A stretch of 64,000 nucleotides of DNA from Cinnamomum chago (Eukaryota > Streptophyta > Magnoliopsida > Laurales > Lauraceae). This document shows positions 1-12,184 of the stretch, piece by piece. Location: positions 37,498,501 to 37,562,500 of the forward strand of contig CP142452.1 in the NCBI GenBank assembly GCA_038049695.1. Reading direction: 5' to 3'. Position 1 is the stretch's first letter, and every line of letters starts with the position of its first letter. The notes beneath the pieces were generated by a model. That model saw only the letters and a program-made list of their open reading frames with translations, was not told where the DNA came from and made no database searches. Made by a program: the position numbers and the translations under genes.

Positions 1-61
1 GTTCACCGAGAAAGCCTATCTTATGCTTCTCTCTATAAAGGAAAGCCGGAACAACCTCTCG

Positions 62-2138
62 TCAGACGCCATCTGATATGCCAAGACCCTTCCCAGGAGA
101 TTGCTTGACATCGACCTCCTTCTTGGAAAGCCCCCGGTACACCGAAAAGCTCTCCACGAACCATTTCGTAAAGCCAGCAGTCCGGAAAGTGGGCAATTCA
201 GGGTAGGAAACCATGGCGGTAGTATCCTTTGCACTGTAAAAGGTCCATGCATTCCTCCCGTCCTGCAAACTTACAAAACGCTTCACCATGCTCGAAGGCG
301 CTCCAACAATGCCTTGAGAGAAACCCAACTGTAGCGCAAAACGAGAGGGGACATACGGCAGGATGTCAACGAAAAGGTGTCCACGATACAGCATCGTACC
401 AACACGTATGTTGAAAAGCCACCTCTTTTCTGCATTTGTCAGAGAATAGTGTCTTCCCGACCCTACCCTGGTGGAAACATGAGAGACCAAAATCAAAAGC
501 CTTCTTCCATAAATCCGGAGAAAGCTTCATTGGAGATTGCCCAATCTCGACGTCCCTGAACTGTCATATCCTCAAACGGGCAGACGGAAGAGATTCAGAA
601 ATGGCTGTCCCTCTAGCCAATCGAATCATAAAAGGGTCATTATCCTGTGCAACTCCCAATCGATGGAAGCCGGGACAGTGGTACACATACGACAAATAAA
701 AATATGGGCTAAGAATACCCTATTCATAGGGAGTCCAAGCCGAACCAGAAAAGTAGCAACCTACAGTTCGGTACACAAATAGGAGTAAAGAGCAGGCACC
801 AAAGCCAGCCGCTTTCCGAATGCCATCTGACAAGCCGGAAAAATACAATGTGGCCTGATGTACGTTCCATTTCCTCCAGCAAAAACAGCCTCACCCAGCC
901 AATAAGTGAGGTAAACAGCGAGATCTCTCCGCAGTGCAATGTCAGAATAAATGGCGTATGTGCTTGCGAAGAATTTCTTCAAATTTTCTCGCACGATGGA
1001 AATCTTTTTCAAACCCGGGTTTTTAGCCGTAGCATCTGGGCCATACTATCGGTAGACTTCCCGCTGTCAAAGAAGATGGGAGACAAAGAGCTACAACTCT
1101 TCCAACTGCTGCACTTAACTTTCGAGCCCTCCTTCTTCTTCAAAAAATCGTAGAAGGCGACAAGCTGAAAGTACAAAAGCCTGAACTCCTCAGACTGCTC
1201 CTCAAGGACGCTATCAATAGGCATGAACTCCTCATAGAGTTTGCTGAGGACAAGCAGCCTAGTGATGGCACTCAATTCCTTCAAAGAAAAACCAATCCCA
1301 CCACTTGTAACAATGAAGGTGCTGGTTTGTGGAAGGAATGACTCAAACATGGCCATGAAGGTTTCATAGGAGAAAACCACGGTTTGCCGAAAAGCACGAA
1401 CCGCGTCAAAGATCTCTGCCTCCTTCAGAATGGCCCCACCAACCTGCAAGGTGTGATCAGTCCATGATTCCCAGCTTGAGTCAGCACTGAAACAGCCACG
1501 ACGTCAAAAAGGCTTCACCCAATTGTTGTCGTTACCCCGGAAAATGTCAAGGCCCACCAGTCTCAAATCGACCAACAGATGATTAGAACCTTGGTAGTCG
1601 CTGGCCGGCATCAACATGTCCATATGGACATGTGACTTCTCTGCATATCAGGAAGGGCCGCCAACAAAAACCCCGGTCTTGATCACATTAGTCCTCTTCA
1701 CCCAGCTTGGAGGATCTTCCCACTTAGGGCATGTGGGAGAGAGGCTCATGATCGAGATGGTGCGATCGAAGGTCAACCGGGTAGAAATAGTTCTCTCCTC
1801 ACCGTCTACCGTGTAAGAGAACTGAAAACATCTTCTTTGGTATTTCAAGTCGTCAGGGACTGCATCACTAAAAAGAAAGGTAGGCTTGGGCACAACGCTC
1901 TGATCGTTCATGACCCAAGGACGATTACTTACCATAATCTTTTAAAATTCCTCATCCTTGAGAGCAATCAATCGCTGACTCATCTCATCTTGGTTGAGGG
2001 AGTCACACTCTTCCAAGTTTCTGTCCACATATTGGACCTTCTCCTAGGCCTGCTGAACGGCCACATTAGAAGATCTAGCAGATCAGCGGGGTGCGCCAGT
2101 AACAAGCCTCTTACCCTTGTCGGTTATGGAGGAACCAC
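62..2138 (-). pseudogene. Opposite-strand PMD-like gene of Tat-1, degenerate
   Basis: Three minus-strand reading-frame blocks (about 1935-1648, 1449-1009 and 496-62) belong to one decayed protein; frameshifts and stops separate them. The middle block has the pattern TFIVTSGGIGFSLKELSAIT followed by LSKLYEEFMP. The last block has YVPSRFALQLGFSQGI, then a W-F-Y-S stretch and a K-W-F-V-E stretch. This order resembles the plant mobile domain (PMD, aminotransferase-like) family carried by several plant transposons. A good 3' splice site lies at the 5' end (pyrimidine run then CCTTTACAG, exon starting at 2138), so the gene was probably spliced. It lies antisense to the host retroelement, in the position of the extra antisense ORFs of Tat elements. 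Its function is unknown; it is clearly broken here. Family assignment is by motif memory only. Confidence 0.55.
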
Positions 2139-2282
2139 CTGTAAAGGATTGAAAAAAAAAAGATCAATTATCAAAATGACAGAATTTCGCTAAAAGATCT
2201 GGCAAAATTTTGGCACGATTCTGGGACAATTTCGAAGAAAAGGGAAACACCCCAAAAGAGATAGGAAGCTTTAAGATGAGTT

Positions 2283-2490
2283 CAACATCACTGCGAGCTC
2301 ATAGTCAATAGAGGATTCTCAAAGAAGACTCGAACTCAAACATTGCTGTGAGATCAAGCCAGACTTCTCAAATCTCCACAAGAATGGAAAAGGGCTCAAC
2401 ATTACTGCGAGCTCCAGACTCCAAAAACTTGCAAAGCTCCTCAAAGACCCCGCAAGACTAAGAAAGGGCTCAACATTGCTGCGAGCTTCA
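2283..2490. repeat. Irregular repeats of a GCTCAACATTGCTGCGAGCT word
   Basis: Four variants of the word TCAACATTGCTGCGAGCT occur near 2281, 2336, 2395 and 2467, separated by 50-75 bp of A-rich sequence. They sit just upstream (in antisense-gene orientation) of the splice site of the PMD-like gene, within the putative intron/leader of that gene. No coding potential is seen. Confidence 0.5.
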
Positions 2491-3058
2491 AATCCCAAAA
2501 CTTGCAAAAGACTTTCAGGTATGCATTATCATGTTTCCAATCCAACTTACCAAAAATCATGCATAGAAGGAAAGTTGTCATTAGATGCTAGGAAACCCTT
2601 GACCAAAGTTTGACCAATTCCAACCCAACTTAGGCAAAACCAATCAAACTTTGTCTATGTCAAAATTCATGTTGACTTGACGTAGAAATCCTAGCCTTTT
2701 GTTTGATGCATAAAAAAAATGCATGAACATCTTGATTTGCATAAACCTCATTATCATGGTGAAAAAAAAAAAACAAAGAAGAGAGAAAAAAATGGGCTAG
2801 CCCCACAAGCCGTGGCACATTGGCCACGTGGCCATACGATTCTGTCCGTATCGTCACAACAAAAAAAAAAATTCTCATTATCCTACTTTTACATGGAGTT
2901 TTTTTTTATGGAAAATGAAACTTACTTAAAGCCAAGGATGGAAAAAAAAAAAAGAACTTGAAGATCTTTGAAGAAGAAGAGAGGTTCTTGACCTTGGAGC
3001 ACTCTTGAAGACATTTCAAAAAGAAAGCAATAAGAGCAAGAGATTCAACCTCCCCTTG

Positions 3059-3070
3059 CTTTTATAAAAG
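3059..3070 (-). promoter_or_regulatory. Candidate TATA box for the opposite-strand gene of Tat-1
   Basis: The palindromic word CTTTTATAAAAG lies about 0.9 kb upstream of the PMD-like exon on the minus strand. TATA boxes occupy the equivalent place in Tat-2 and Tat-3 of this window, which is the main reason to call it. The word is symmetrical, so strand is inferred from the gene. Confidence 0.3.
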
Positions 3071-3169
3071 AGAGCAAACCAAAAGAGGAAACAAGGAGAA
3101 AAGCTTAGAGGTAAGTGCTAAAAATTAGCAACTTTCCCAAAAGAAAGAAGATTAAAGATATTCTCTCCT

Positions 3170-3300
3170 AAAGAGAAGATTCCTTGAGAAATTCTCTCCA
3201 AAATAAAGGAAACATGAGAGATTCTCTCCAATTAGGGATATTCTAAGATATTCTCTATCCAAAGGAGATATTTTTAGATATTCTCTACAAAATGACACCA
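3170..3300. repeat. GATATTCTCT-rich simple tract
   Basis: The words ATTCTCT and GATATTCTCT recur about seven times at irregular 20-30 bp spacing. The tract lies in the non-coding part of Tat-1 between the opposite-strand gene and the 3' LTR. No gene is seen from 2500 to 4000. Confidence 0.45.
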
Positions 3301-3591
3301 CATGAGATCTAAACCATCTTTAAAGCTTAAGGTCCCATGGGTTAACCCACATGAACCAGGTTTGACCACCTAGGCACTAAAAGAGGCTTTTAGTCAAAGA
3401 GAAATCCCTCTTACGAAGAGCATACAACATGGTTCCATGCCTCTTTTGAGTTGATTGGACCACAAAAAAAAAATTCAAGCCTCATGAGCTTCCAAAATTC
3501 AAAACCATCCAACCTCATAGACCAAATTGAGCCAAAATCTTGACATTGACATCCAAACCATTCCACTGGATCCAAAATAGTCCAAAAGAGT

Positions 3592-3780
3592 GACCAAAAA
3601 CCAAACCCTGATCTCCTAACTTGCCACATACAGCTTGTTAGGTCACAAGGCCAAAACCAAAAACCAAATCCTGACCCCCTAACTTGCCACATATAACTTG
3701 TTAGGTCACAATGTCAAAAACCAAAAAACCCTTCTTAATCGCCTAATGTGCCACATAAAGCCATTAGGTTCACAAGGTCA
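3592..3780. repeat. Tandem ~63-bp repeat, three copies
   Basis: Three consecutive units each contain CCAAAAACC, a CCTAACTTGCCACATA-type word and TTAGGTCACAAGG. The CTAAC/CTAAT..TGCCACAT words start near 3617, 3680 and 3743, giving a period of about 63 bp. The third unit is the most diverged. Located just upstream of the Tat-1 3' LTR. Confidence 0.7.
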
Positions 3781-4001
3781 AAAAGAAAAACTCAAATCCA
3801 AATCCCTCATGCCATTTTCAAAACTTTTCCTTGAGATGGTATGTGATCCCTTTCACTACCATAAAATCCCCTCGGAAACTCAAAAGGCTATCCTACCAAA
3901 AAGAAAACTACTCAAAAGCTCTTGGTCAAGTCAAAAGCTCTGCTTCAAACTTCTCTTTGAGGCACATCGACTTCAAAAGTTTTGCAACTCGTCACTGTAC
4001 C

Positions 4002-4014
4002 TCGAGGGGGCATT
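4002..4014 (+). other. Polypurine tract of Tat-1
   Basis: CGAGGGGGCATT directly precedes the LTR start TGTTGACACC. A G-rich purine run ending a few bases before the 3' LTR is the plus-strand primer of Ty3/gypsy elements; it fixes the element orientation as +. Confidence 0.62.
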
Positions 4015-4299
4015 TGTTGACACCAAAAATGTCACTTTGCCTCTTCGACATCGAAAGCTACATGAAGCCGCATCCTACTACAAACAGGCAATGCCACTTC
4101 AAGCATCAAATCTTATCAGAACCAAACAAAAATTGCAAGATTCATCAAAACAACCAAAAGAGTTTCGGGTCATTTATCATCATTTGGCCTAACTTCACTC
4201 ATTCAGTAGCTGACCAGGAGCTCCCGGCGGCGACGAAGTCAGAGACCCTGACACATAAAATAAAGCACACACCTGGCCTCAAAATGCCACTAGGAGGCT

Positions 4300-4640
4300 C
4301 TACATCAAGTTTCAAGTTATTCCGACATCATTTGGCCTAAAAGGGAAACAGCCGCAACAAAGTCAACTCTCCTGGCGGCGACAGTGTCAAAGACATCAAA
4401 ACTTTAATCAGAGCGTACGGATGGTCCCAAAATACCTCCAAGCTCCGTGTCAAATTTCAAGTCAAACCGACAACGTTTGACTCTCCATCAACCCTCGAGC
4501 AGTAAAATCAAGTCTCTCGGTGGCGAGAACCACCGAGACTATCACTCATCAAACAGAGCACATGGGTGGCTTCAACATGCTTCCAAAGGGCTACGTGTCA
4601 AATTTCAAGTCATTCCGACATCGTTTGACCTAGTTTTGAC
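4300..4640 (+). repeat. ~140-bp subrepeats in U3 of the Tat-1 LTR
   Basis: A conserved word of the form TCAAATTTCAAGTCATTCCG followed by ACATCGTTTGACCT occurs near 4306, 4447 and 4588, preceded in each unit by a GGCGAC/GGCGAG-containing segment. Spacing is about 141 bp. The units are diverged, which suggests an old amplification. Confidence 0.6.
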
Positions 4641-5568
4641 TTCTGACGAAAAATTGGCGACAGAGTCTTCGACCTTTCTAGAAAATAAAAAACTTTGTGC
4701 TCCGATTTGCAAGGCTTCTTTTCAGGTTTTCTTCAGGAGAATCAAGTCATTAAATGAGGAAAAATGTCAAGAAAAAAATAGGAGAAAAAAAAAGAATCAG
4801 AAAAGATCAAGAAACGGCCAAAAAAAGGCGACCAAAAAAGGGAAGAGTCCCATGGTTGCCAGCGACCCTGGAAATCCAGGTCGCCGGATTTCCGCCGAAA
4901 GGGCCATTTTCCAACCCTTTTCGCATTTCGAGAATCTCGGCCCCTGTGGTTTTTCAAAAATCTGATTTTTGGTGCTCGAAATCAGTTGTTCTTCACCAAC
5001 ATCTCAGATCTATCATCAAGAGCATGTGATCATCATCACACGCTTCAAAATTGTCAAACCGGCCAACCAAGAAAGTATACTTTTTGTCCGACCGATCGAA
5101 AGATCGACAAGACAGATGTTACCGGCCCACTTATATCAATCAGTGTCTGAAGTTGCATTGTCATCTGACATCAAACAACATGTGGATCCCTCGGCGATCA
5201 TCGCAAGAAGAATCCCAAAAGACGCGGTACGGCCCGCGACTCTTCAAGCGCCTTGGTGACCACTTAATGCAGTTAAATGACCTGTTTTATGACAAGTTAA
5301 TACAATCATTAACTTATTATTTTGGACAGCCCAATCAGAATCAAGAAAAAAAGGAGTTACAAGTCCAAGCAATCATGACAATAAATCATGAAACTCCTCT
5401 CATCATGGAGTTTAAAGGCGATTAAATGCCTATCATTCTCCATCGGCCCATCAAAAGCCATGAAAAAGGACTTACAAAATCATGAAATAAAAACTTGTAA
5501 CTCCTCCCATCATGGAGATCATCAATGCCATCAATGCTCATAAACTCATCCCATGGCTACCAAAAGCC

Positions 5569-5576
5569 TATAAAAG
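5569..5576 (+). promoter_or_regulatory. TATA box of the Tat-1 LTR promoter
   Basis: TATAAAAG followed by a G run lies in the right part of the LTR, about 510 bp from its end, the expected place for the U3/R start of a gypsy LTR. The transcription start would be around 5600. Confidence 0.5.
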
Positions 5577-6082
5577 GGGGGGTCATTCCAAGAAGAACAG
5601 ATCCAGAGAGAGAGAAATTCAAGAAGAAAAATTTCCAAAGTCCAGACAATGCACAAAGAAGGTCTGCTGCTTTAAAGAAACTCTTTTGCAACAAACACCA
5701 CAAGGTGATTGAAGTCCCTTTCGGAGGCCACCCCCCCAAGGCCCTCTCTTTCTATCTAACATGGTCTAGACGCGGTTTTTCAACCCGTCTACTCAGTTTT
5801 TTACTGGATATAGACCTCCCCTTGGCCTTTATCCTCTAAAAATCTAAAGTCCAAGCCAAGCCAAAAGAATCAAAACATCATATGTTCTCATCTGAAGGAC
5901 TATGGCGAAGTCCATACATGACTTGCGACTGTCGATCTGAACGAGTCCCCGCAATTTCCTGAGAAGTCAGAATTCCTTTTCTTACTTTTCTATTGTATTT
6001 TGTATTTTTTTCTAAAGAGACAATAAAATCACAATTCTTGTATTTCATTATTGATGAAATTTGCACATCACCTTTCACGACA

Positions 6083-6639
6083 AAAATCGCCTCTTACGGC
6101 ATTCAAAAACCTTGTCTCTTTTCTTAAATATATGTGCAATGGAAAGTTAGGAAAAAAGTTGATTTCCTTTTCTATTTGTGAAGGTGGATCTCCGGATCAT
6201 CATTTTTAAATTCCAAGTAGAATAGAAAATCTAGCATGCCCATACAAAAATGTTGTTGCTCGCTTTTTCCCTCCGCCGACCTCCCGATAGCCCCGGGATG
6301 GAAGAGAGAGAAAAAAAACCAGGTCCATCAGGCGGCAGTCCGGCGACTGCAATCCTCCTTTCTCTGGTGAGGCTCTGTTTCAGAACCCACTCCCTTCTAC
6401 AAGTCAGCAACGCAAGCCCAGGTAGACGAAGTAGTCCAAAACCTCTCATTCTCTCCTTTTTTGCAATCTGTGTGGCCCACCAAGTTCAGAACCGATCTCC
6501 CTTTGCACGATCTAGAAAACGCTATTTCAGTCTTATGATCTAATCCGTTGATCACGCACCAACAACTCTAACCCTCTGAGATCCAATTTGTCGAATCTCC
6601 CCATTGACGTTGGCCAAAAGCTGAACCTGAATTTAATCT
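6083..6639. other. Intergenic stretch, no recognised gene
   Basis: AT-rich sequence to about 6200, then moderately GC-rich sequence with short open frames on both strands that match no family I recognise. It lies between the Tat-1 LTR and the copia remnant and could contain part of a copia LTR in minus orientation, but no paired LTR or target duplication was found. Confidence 0.5.
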
Positions 6640-8708
6640 ATTCCTTTATGAATGCACCAAATCGCTTGTACCATTGTCCAGAAGCTTGTTTCAACCCGTA
6701 CAATGATTTTTTCAAACTACATACATAATCAGGAACCTTAAACTGCACCCTACCTGCATTGGAAGCTCATTCATCTTCCTCGTAGAACCGCTTGCATCCG
6801 ATGGCCTGATTTTCCTCATCAAGAGACTCCATCTCTTCAGTCATAGTTGCTGCCTGTTGACTACTTTCCAGCCCTTCCATTAATTCAAGAGACTCAGTCA
6901 TCAATGCGTATGCAACCATATCATCACGGCCACTGTCTGATGTCGATGAGTACGTCGTCATATCCTCGAAACAGTATCTAACCGGCGGTTTCCTTTCTCT
7001 CTGCAGTCTACCCGTCTGCAACATCTGCGGCTCTATCCGCTGCATCTGCTGCACAGTCTGATTATCCCCTATATCCCGGGAGGAGCCAGATGCACTCTCA
7101 TTCCTCACTAGGATGTCTGACTCCACTTGAACGGTGTCACTACTACTACCTACTTTTGTCTCCACCTGTTTTCTCACTTCGAGTGAAGTATCCTCATGAA
7201 ATGTAACATCCTTATTGATGATAAATCTAGGTGAATCCTGATCGGTACATCACAACCTGTATCCTTTCACCCCAGAAGCATATTCCACCAAGATGCACTT
7301 CACAGCCCTTGGATCTAACTTATCGGTTTTCACGCGAGCATAAGCCGGACAACCGAAGATCCTCAAGTTAGAATAATCAGCTAGATTACCTAACCACATT
7401 TCTTCTGGTGTTTTGTAACCAATCTTTGTGTGTAGAGACCTATTTATCAAGTAGCATGCAGCATTTACTGCCTCAGCCCAAAAGTCTTTGGACAATCCCG
7501 CAACAAACAACATAAACGAGCTCTTTCCACGATCGTTTTGTTCATCCTCTTTGCAACTCTATTATGCTCTGGAGTTTCTGTTGTGGTGTAATGCCGAACT
7601 ATACCATGATCCTTACAATAGTTCTCAAATTTTATTGATCTGTACTCCTTGCCATTTCATGTCCTCAGCTTCTTCACTTTCCTGCCAGTCTGTTTCTCAA
7701 CTATTTCCTTCCATCGCTTGAATGTAACAAAGGTCTGATCCTTCATCTTCAGAGTATAAACCCAAACTTTCCTTGGATAATCATCAATAAAAGTCGGCAT
7801 AAACCAGGATCCGCCCTTGGAGTAAACCTTAGAAGGCCCCCATACATCTGAATGAACATAATCAATGATACATTACTTGCGATGAATACTTGTCTTGAAA
7901 TTGACCTTTCGATGCTTTCCGAAGATACATCTCTCACAGAAATCCAACTTGCATGTCTTCGTGTTACATAGAAAATCACGATTGTTCAGTATTGGCAATC
8001 CCTTCTCACTCATGTGACCCAGGCGCAAGTGTCATAAGCGTGTTGAAACAGATTCATGGTCTTCTGAGGAAGACACTGCAGCTCCATCTGTAATAGTATT
8101 TCCAGACAAAACAAATAAGTTTCCAACTCTATTGCCTTTCATAAGAACCAGAGCACCCTTCACAACCTTCATAACTCCACCTTCAGCTGAAAACTTACAA
8201 CTATCGGAGTCAAAGGCACTAAGAGAAACAAGATTCCTTTCCAGATCAGGAATATGCCGAACCTCTACCAACGTTCTTACGATTTCATCATGCATCTTGA
8301 TTTTCACTATTCCAATTCCAACCGTCTTACATGCAATATTGTTGTCCATCAAGACACTACCACTGTCGATTTCTCTATAAGTGGTAAACCAGTCCCTATT
8401 GGGATACATGCGGTAGGAACAACCCAAATCAAGAATCAATTCATCCTAACGACGAATTTCATTTTCAATCACAAAAAGTGCATTGTCAAAAACATAATCT
8501 GATCTTCCATCTGCAACACTGACTGAATCATCAGATGATGAATCTTCTATTATTTCTTTCCATTTCCTCTGCCTTTTGGGATAGTCTTTTCTGATGTGAC
8601 ATTTCTTATGGCAATAATAACATTCAATGTTTTTCCTGTGGGATCTATGTTTACCCTTACTACTGGAGTCTTTCGTTCTTCCTCTTACTATCAGTTTGTT
8701 GTGATCTA
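6640..8708 (-). pseudogene. Ty1/copia polyprotein remnant (gag zinc knuckle, protease, integrase, RT scraps)
   Basis: Reading the minus strand from 8700 down: a zinc-knuckle region CYYCHKKCHIRKDY, where the last Cys of CX2CX4HX4C is replaced by Tyr; an acidic-Ser linker; a protease-start region LDLGCSYRMYPNRDWFTTY, where the family usually has a D-S/T-G catalytic triad and here D-L-G; then the integrase C-terminal part (LINRSLHTKIGYKTPEEMW, NLRIFGCPAYARV) at 7513-7250; a post-integrase linker (7177-6767) ending AIGCKRFYEEDE; and an RT scrap at about 6745-6640 with KSLYGLKQASGQWYKRF. The central RT core is missing between the last two pieces. Frameshifts and lost catalytic residues show it is dead. 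The CCHC and SLYGLKQA words fit the Tork/Tnt1-like branch, but the lineage is not certain. Confidence 0.85.
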
Positions 8709-9784
8709 GGGCCTACGAAAAAAGATCAATCACACAAGAAAAGAACACAGAAATTTACGTGGTTCGGCTTTTGCTCTATACGGGGAAGACAAAAGAATTC
8801 ACTATGCAATCAGAAGAAGTTGTACATCCTAAAGACTCTTAGTCTCTATTTATAATATGAGTCACAAAATCCTGTTACACCCAAACATTACTTTAATCAC
8901 TGTAAACCTATAACAAGCCTACTTCTAATCACAGTACAACTTGGCCAATCCAAGGGCCCGATTGACCAAAATTAATTAACTTCTAGTAAGCCATACAAAT
9001 TAACAATATCCATGTTTCTGGTAACACTCCACATAAACCAATCCATAATCCAGACAACCCAAAAAGAGCGACAATTTCAAACCTTCAACGGAAATCAACC
9101 CACAAAAGACAAATCTGAGAGAAACAGAAAATGAGATCATTTTTTAGGCGCGCGTTAGAGGGAAGGAGGATCAAGATTAATTGGAGATGAAATCCAATCT
9201 CTTTCACGATCAATCCCATGAGTTTAGGCTTTCACAATTTGTTATTTTTTTCAACCTTTGCAAATCATTAGTATGACAAGACGTGCAAACAAACCGTTGA
9301 TATGTCTATACTTACGAAACCTTTGGAATGTACGTCTGACCAAGTAAGAGCCTCTTAACACCTCGTTGACACAGTCTCATGCCAGGAGGACAGTGCAATG
9401 CTTCGACCCAGTATCCTCTATTCAACCTCATCAAAACAGTGAAATACTGCAAATCCAGTGAATAATTGAAGAGCAGAAGAAGACGTTCTTGAGTAAAAAT
9501 TCAACTCCTCTTCACCCAAACTTATCCAAATGCAGTGATATATTCTCTTACTTTTGACAACTATTCAAACCCTCCAACCTACAACAGGACAGCTGCAAAT
9601 GATAGTAAGATACGACAAAACACCATACGATGTCTGGGCAAAAAGACTAAGAAATAGGCAAAGTATATAACTAAATGATTGAAAGCCATTTTTCAATTTC
9701 AGTGATGGGTCGGCCGAGCAGGTGAAAGATAAAAGAAGGGTGTTTTTTGAAAATTGAGTTGCAAGTGCAGGCCTAGGTGCTTTG
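8709..9784. other. Intergenic stretch upstream of the NPF gene
   Basis: No gene recognised. At 8716-8800 the sequence (AGAACACAGAAATTTACGTG and a GGTTCGGC word) resembles stretches commonly seen in copia LTRs, so this may be a piece of LTR; no boundaries could be fixed. The rest is AT-rich with no clear repeats. The NPF promoter should lie in the last few hundred bases. Confidence 0.4.
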
Positions 9785-9792
9785 TATAAAAG
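9785..9792 (+). promoter_or_regulatory. TATA box of the NPF gene
   Basis: TATAAAAG lies 64 bp before the first ATG at 9856. A start of transcription around 9818 would leave a short 5' UTR. It is the only TATA-like word close to the first exon in the right orientation. Confidence 0.6.
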
Positions 9793-9855
9793 GAAAATAA
9801 GAACCCCAGAGCTACATAACCAAATTGCCAGAATACCTTCTCAGCAGAGTAGAGT

Positions 9856-12149
9856 ATGGAGGAAACCATGGAAGGACTCAAGAAGGTGAGAGTTATTAGA
9901 GATTTTGAGAGAGAGGGTGTTGTGTTTCTCTAACAAATGAAAATGTTTCTTGTTTTGTGTGTACAGGAAGTTGAAGGTGTTTCTTCTTCTTTGGTGAGCA
10001 ATGGCACCGTCGATTTTCGTGGACAAACTGCTGATAAAGCTAAAACGGGAGAATGGAAATCTTCTCCTTACATCATAGGTATAAGAACTGAGATTATCAT
10101 TATTATTTCTTTCACTCTATAAGACTAGAAGGGCATATGTGATCCAAGCTCTATGGACCCATTTGGCCCACATTTGATCAGTGTACCCCTATCATGTGAG
10201 TCAGGATCATCTATTGTGTAACACGTCTTTAATTCCATCTTGCTATCCGCATACAGATAATCCAAACAGTCCAAGATGAATCTCATCCCTTCCACTGATG
10301 TCTTCAAGATCCGGTTCAAAATGAGTGGATTCTTATACTGTCTAGTATCTGATTGAGCATCATCATGATGGCAACAAGACTAGGCACTGATGTGATATTG
10401 CTACTGACAAAATGTTATTCACGTTTCACCTTGTGCTTAATTATATGGTGGGACTACTCTTTTTCAACTAAACTTGACAATTCATCGGAAGAGGGGATGA
10501 AATTCATCTGGATGGCGGGAATCATCTCTATTTGGCCCCATCATGGAACGGTTCGTTGTAATACTTGCTGGAGAGAATCCGGACTCCTTTCTTACTATAT
10601 CTAATATATCTAATTGGAATTAGTGCAATTTGACATCATCTGACTTTTAGTCCCTACTCCCTACTGACATGAATCTCAAAATATATACATGGTTATAATA
10701 AAGGAAAGCAATTAAGCGTCTTAAGTTAAGGTACAACCTGTTCAATCAAACTGTTTGACCAAAGACTTGCTTGTGAAAAGCAGGTCCTCAATTCTATTTT
10801 TCTTTCCTTTTTCTTGGACCCTAGTTTACCCTGCTTTCTCTCTTTCCCGCTCCATCAAAGCTTCCAATTTAGCTTCCCTGCCTCCTCTTCGAAAATTTTG
10901 ACGTCCCTCATCAACTGAGCTAACAACCTATGCGGGACTTGGAACACCAATGCCCTTCACTCCATAGTGATGTAGAAAATCAAATCAAATAACTGTGATA
11001 ACTCACTTATCAGCACTAAGATTTAAACGGTCCATTAAGTCATGTTTGCTAAACAGGCGAGGAATCCACAAATAGGGTTTTCTACGGTAAGAATTTGTAT
11101 AGGTGAGGATTTTTTAGGTCACATATGAGCACTTAGTGGAAGTCCAGAATTGAGGATTTTATAATCTCCTCCTTTCAGCCGCAGATTTTCACATCCCATG
11201 AGAAATGTCGACCTAAGAATCCTCAAATTAAAAATGAGGATCTCATGTGAGCCAAATCATCAGATATCTACAATCGCTAAACAGCAACTTTATAAAATGT
11301 GGAGATATTTTCTTTGAGAATTTAGTCGCCAAACGTGACCTTAGAAAAATATCTTAGTTTGATCCCATTGGTGAAATTTTTCTAAGTTTCTTTCTTCTGA
11401 ACAAGTCAAATTGTGGGTCTATGTTGCTTTTGGGCTGCAGTGAATGAGGTTGCAGAGAGGTTGGCTTTCTTTGCAATAGCAGTGAACATGGTGGCGTACC
11501 TTGTCCTGGAGATGCACCAGTCGCTGCCCACTGCCGCAACGCATGTGACAGATTGGATAGGAGCTGCCTACGTTCTCACGCTCCTGGGAGCTTACTTGGC
11601 CGATTCTTACTTGGGACGATTCCAGACCATCATCATTTTCTCTTGCGTATACGTAGTGGTAAGATCTAAGATCGTCTCAACATTCTATATCCATGAGTCC
11701 ATGATAGTTCTGAAATGGTGATATATTCTCTTGCATGGACACTATTGTATTCAGCTTTGACCAACATTCTATGGCCAATGTATTATTACTTTTTTGATTG
11801 ATTTATTGGTTAGTTTGAGCCCCTTTTTCACTCAATATAATAACTCTCTAAAAATTATAAACTAATATATAACAATATTTGTCTTTTAATTTATTTTTAA
11901 GTATTTTAGATGTTAATAAAATAATAATATAAAATGTGAAGGCGGTGAAAATGAAGTGTTGATAAATTTGACGGCTGTTTGCATTAAAAATATGAGAATT
12001 GAATAAATAGGGTGGTTAAAGATAAAGATTAAAGATGAACTTCCAAAAATGCGCATCAAGTAGCGTTTTCGTTTGATTCTATTTCTATAAAAAAAATGTT
12101 ATTTGATATTTATTTTTAGATATTCACCTTTTATTTTTATTTTTAACCA

Positions 12150-12184
<35 letters not shown>

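Larger units (their letters stand above)
1..6082 (+). mobile_element. Tat-lineage Ty3/gypsy retrotransposon, 3' part (Tat-1)
   Basis: The window opens inside this element, so its gag-pol lies further left and is not seen. What is visible, in + orientation, is an opposite-strand degenerate gene (62-2138), a long non-coding tract with tandem repeats, a polypurine tract (4002-4014) and a ~2.07 kb LTR starting TGTTGACACC at 4015. A gene on the opposite strand between pol and the 3' LTR is known from Tat-lineage elements such as Grande; the assignment rests on that layout plus the LTR start. The right boundary (…TTTCACGACA at 6082) is inferred from the terminal CA and is uncertain by some bases, because no second LTR is in the window to compare. 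Confidence 0.68.
4015..6082 (+). repeat. 3' LTR of Tat-1
   Basis: The LTR starts TGTTGACACC after a polypurine tract and ends near TTTCACGACA. It has internal subrepeats in U3 (4300-4640), a TATA box at 5569-5576 and an AATAAAA-type sequence near 6020. No protein-coding potential. The end is inferred, because the 5' LTR is outside the window. Confidence 0.62.

Noticed and set aside
6231-6543. A gene at 6231-6543 on either strand
   Set aside because: Short overlapping frames in a GC-richer patch, without motif, splice signal or known relative.
10125-10620. An extra exon inside NPF intron 2
   Set aside because: Open frames exist on both strands, but exon 2 joins exon 3 in phase to give the uninterrupted E-x-x-E-R helix, so no exon is missing.
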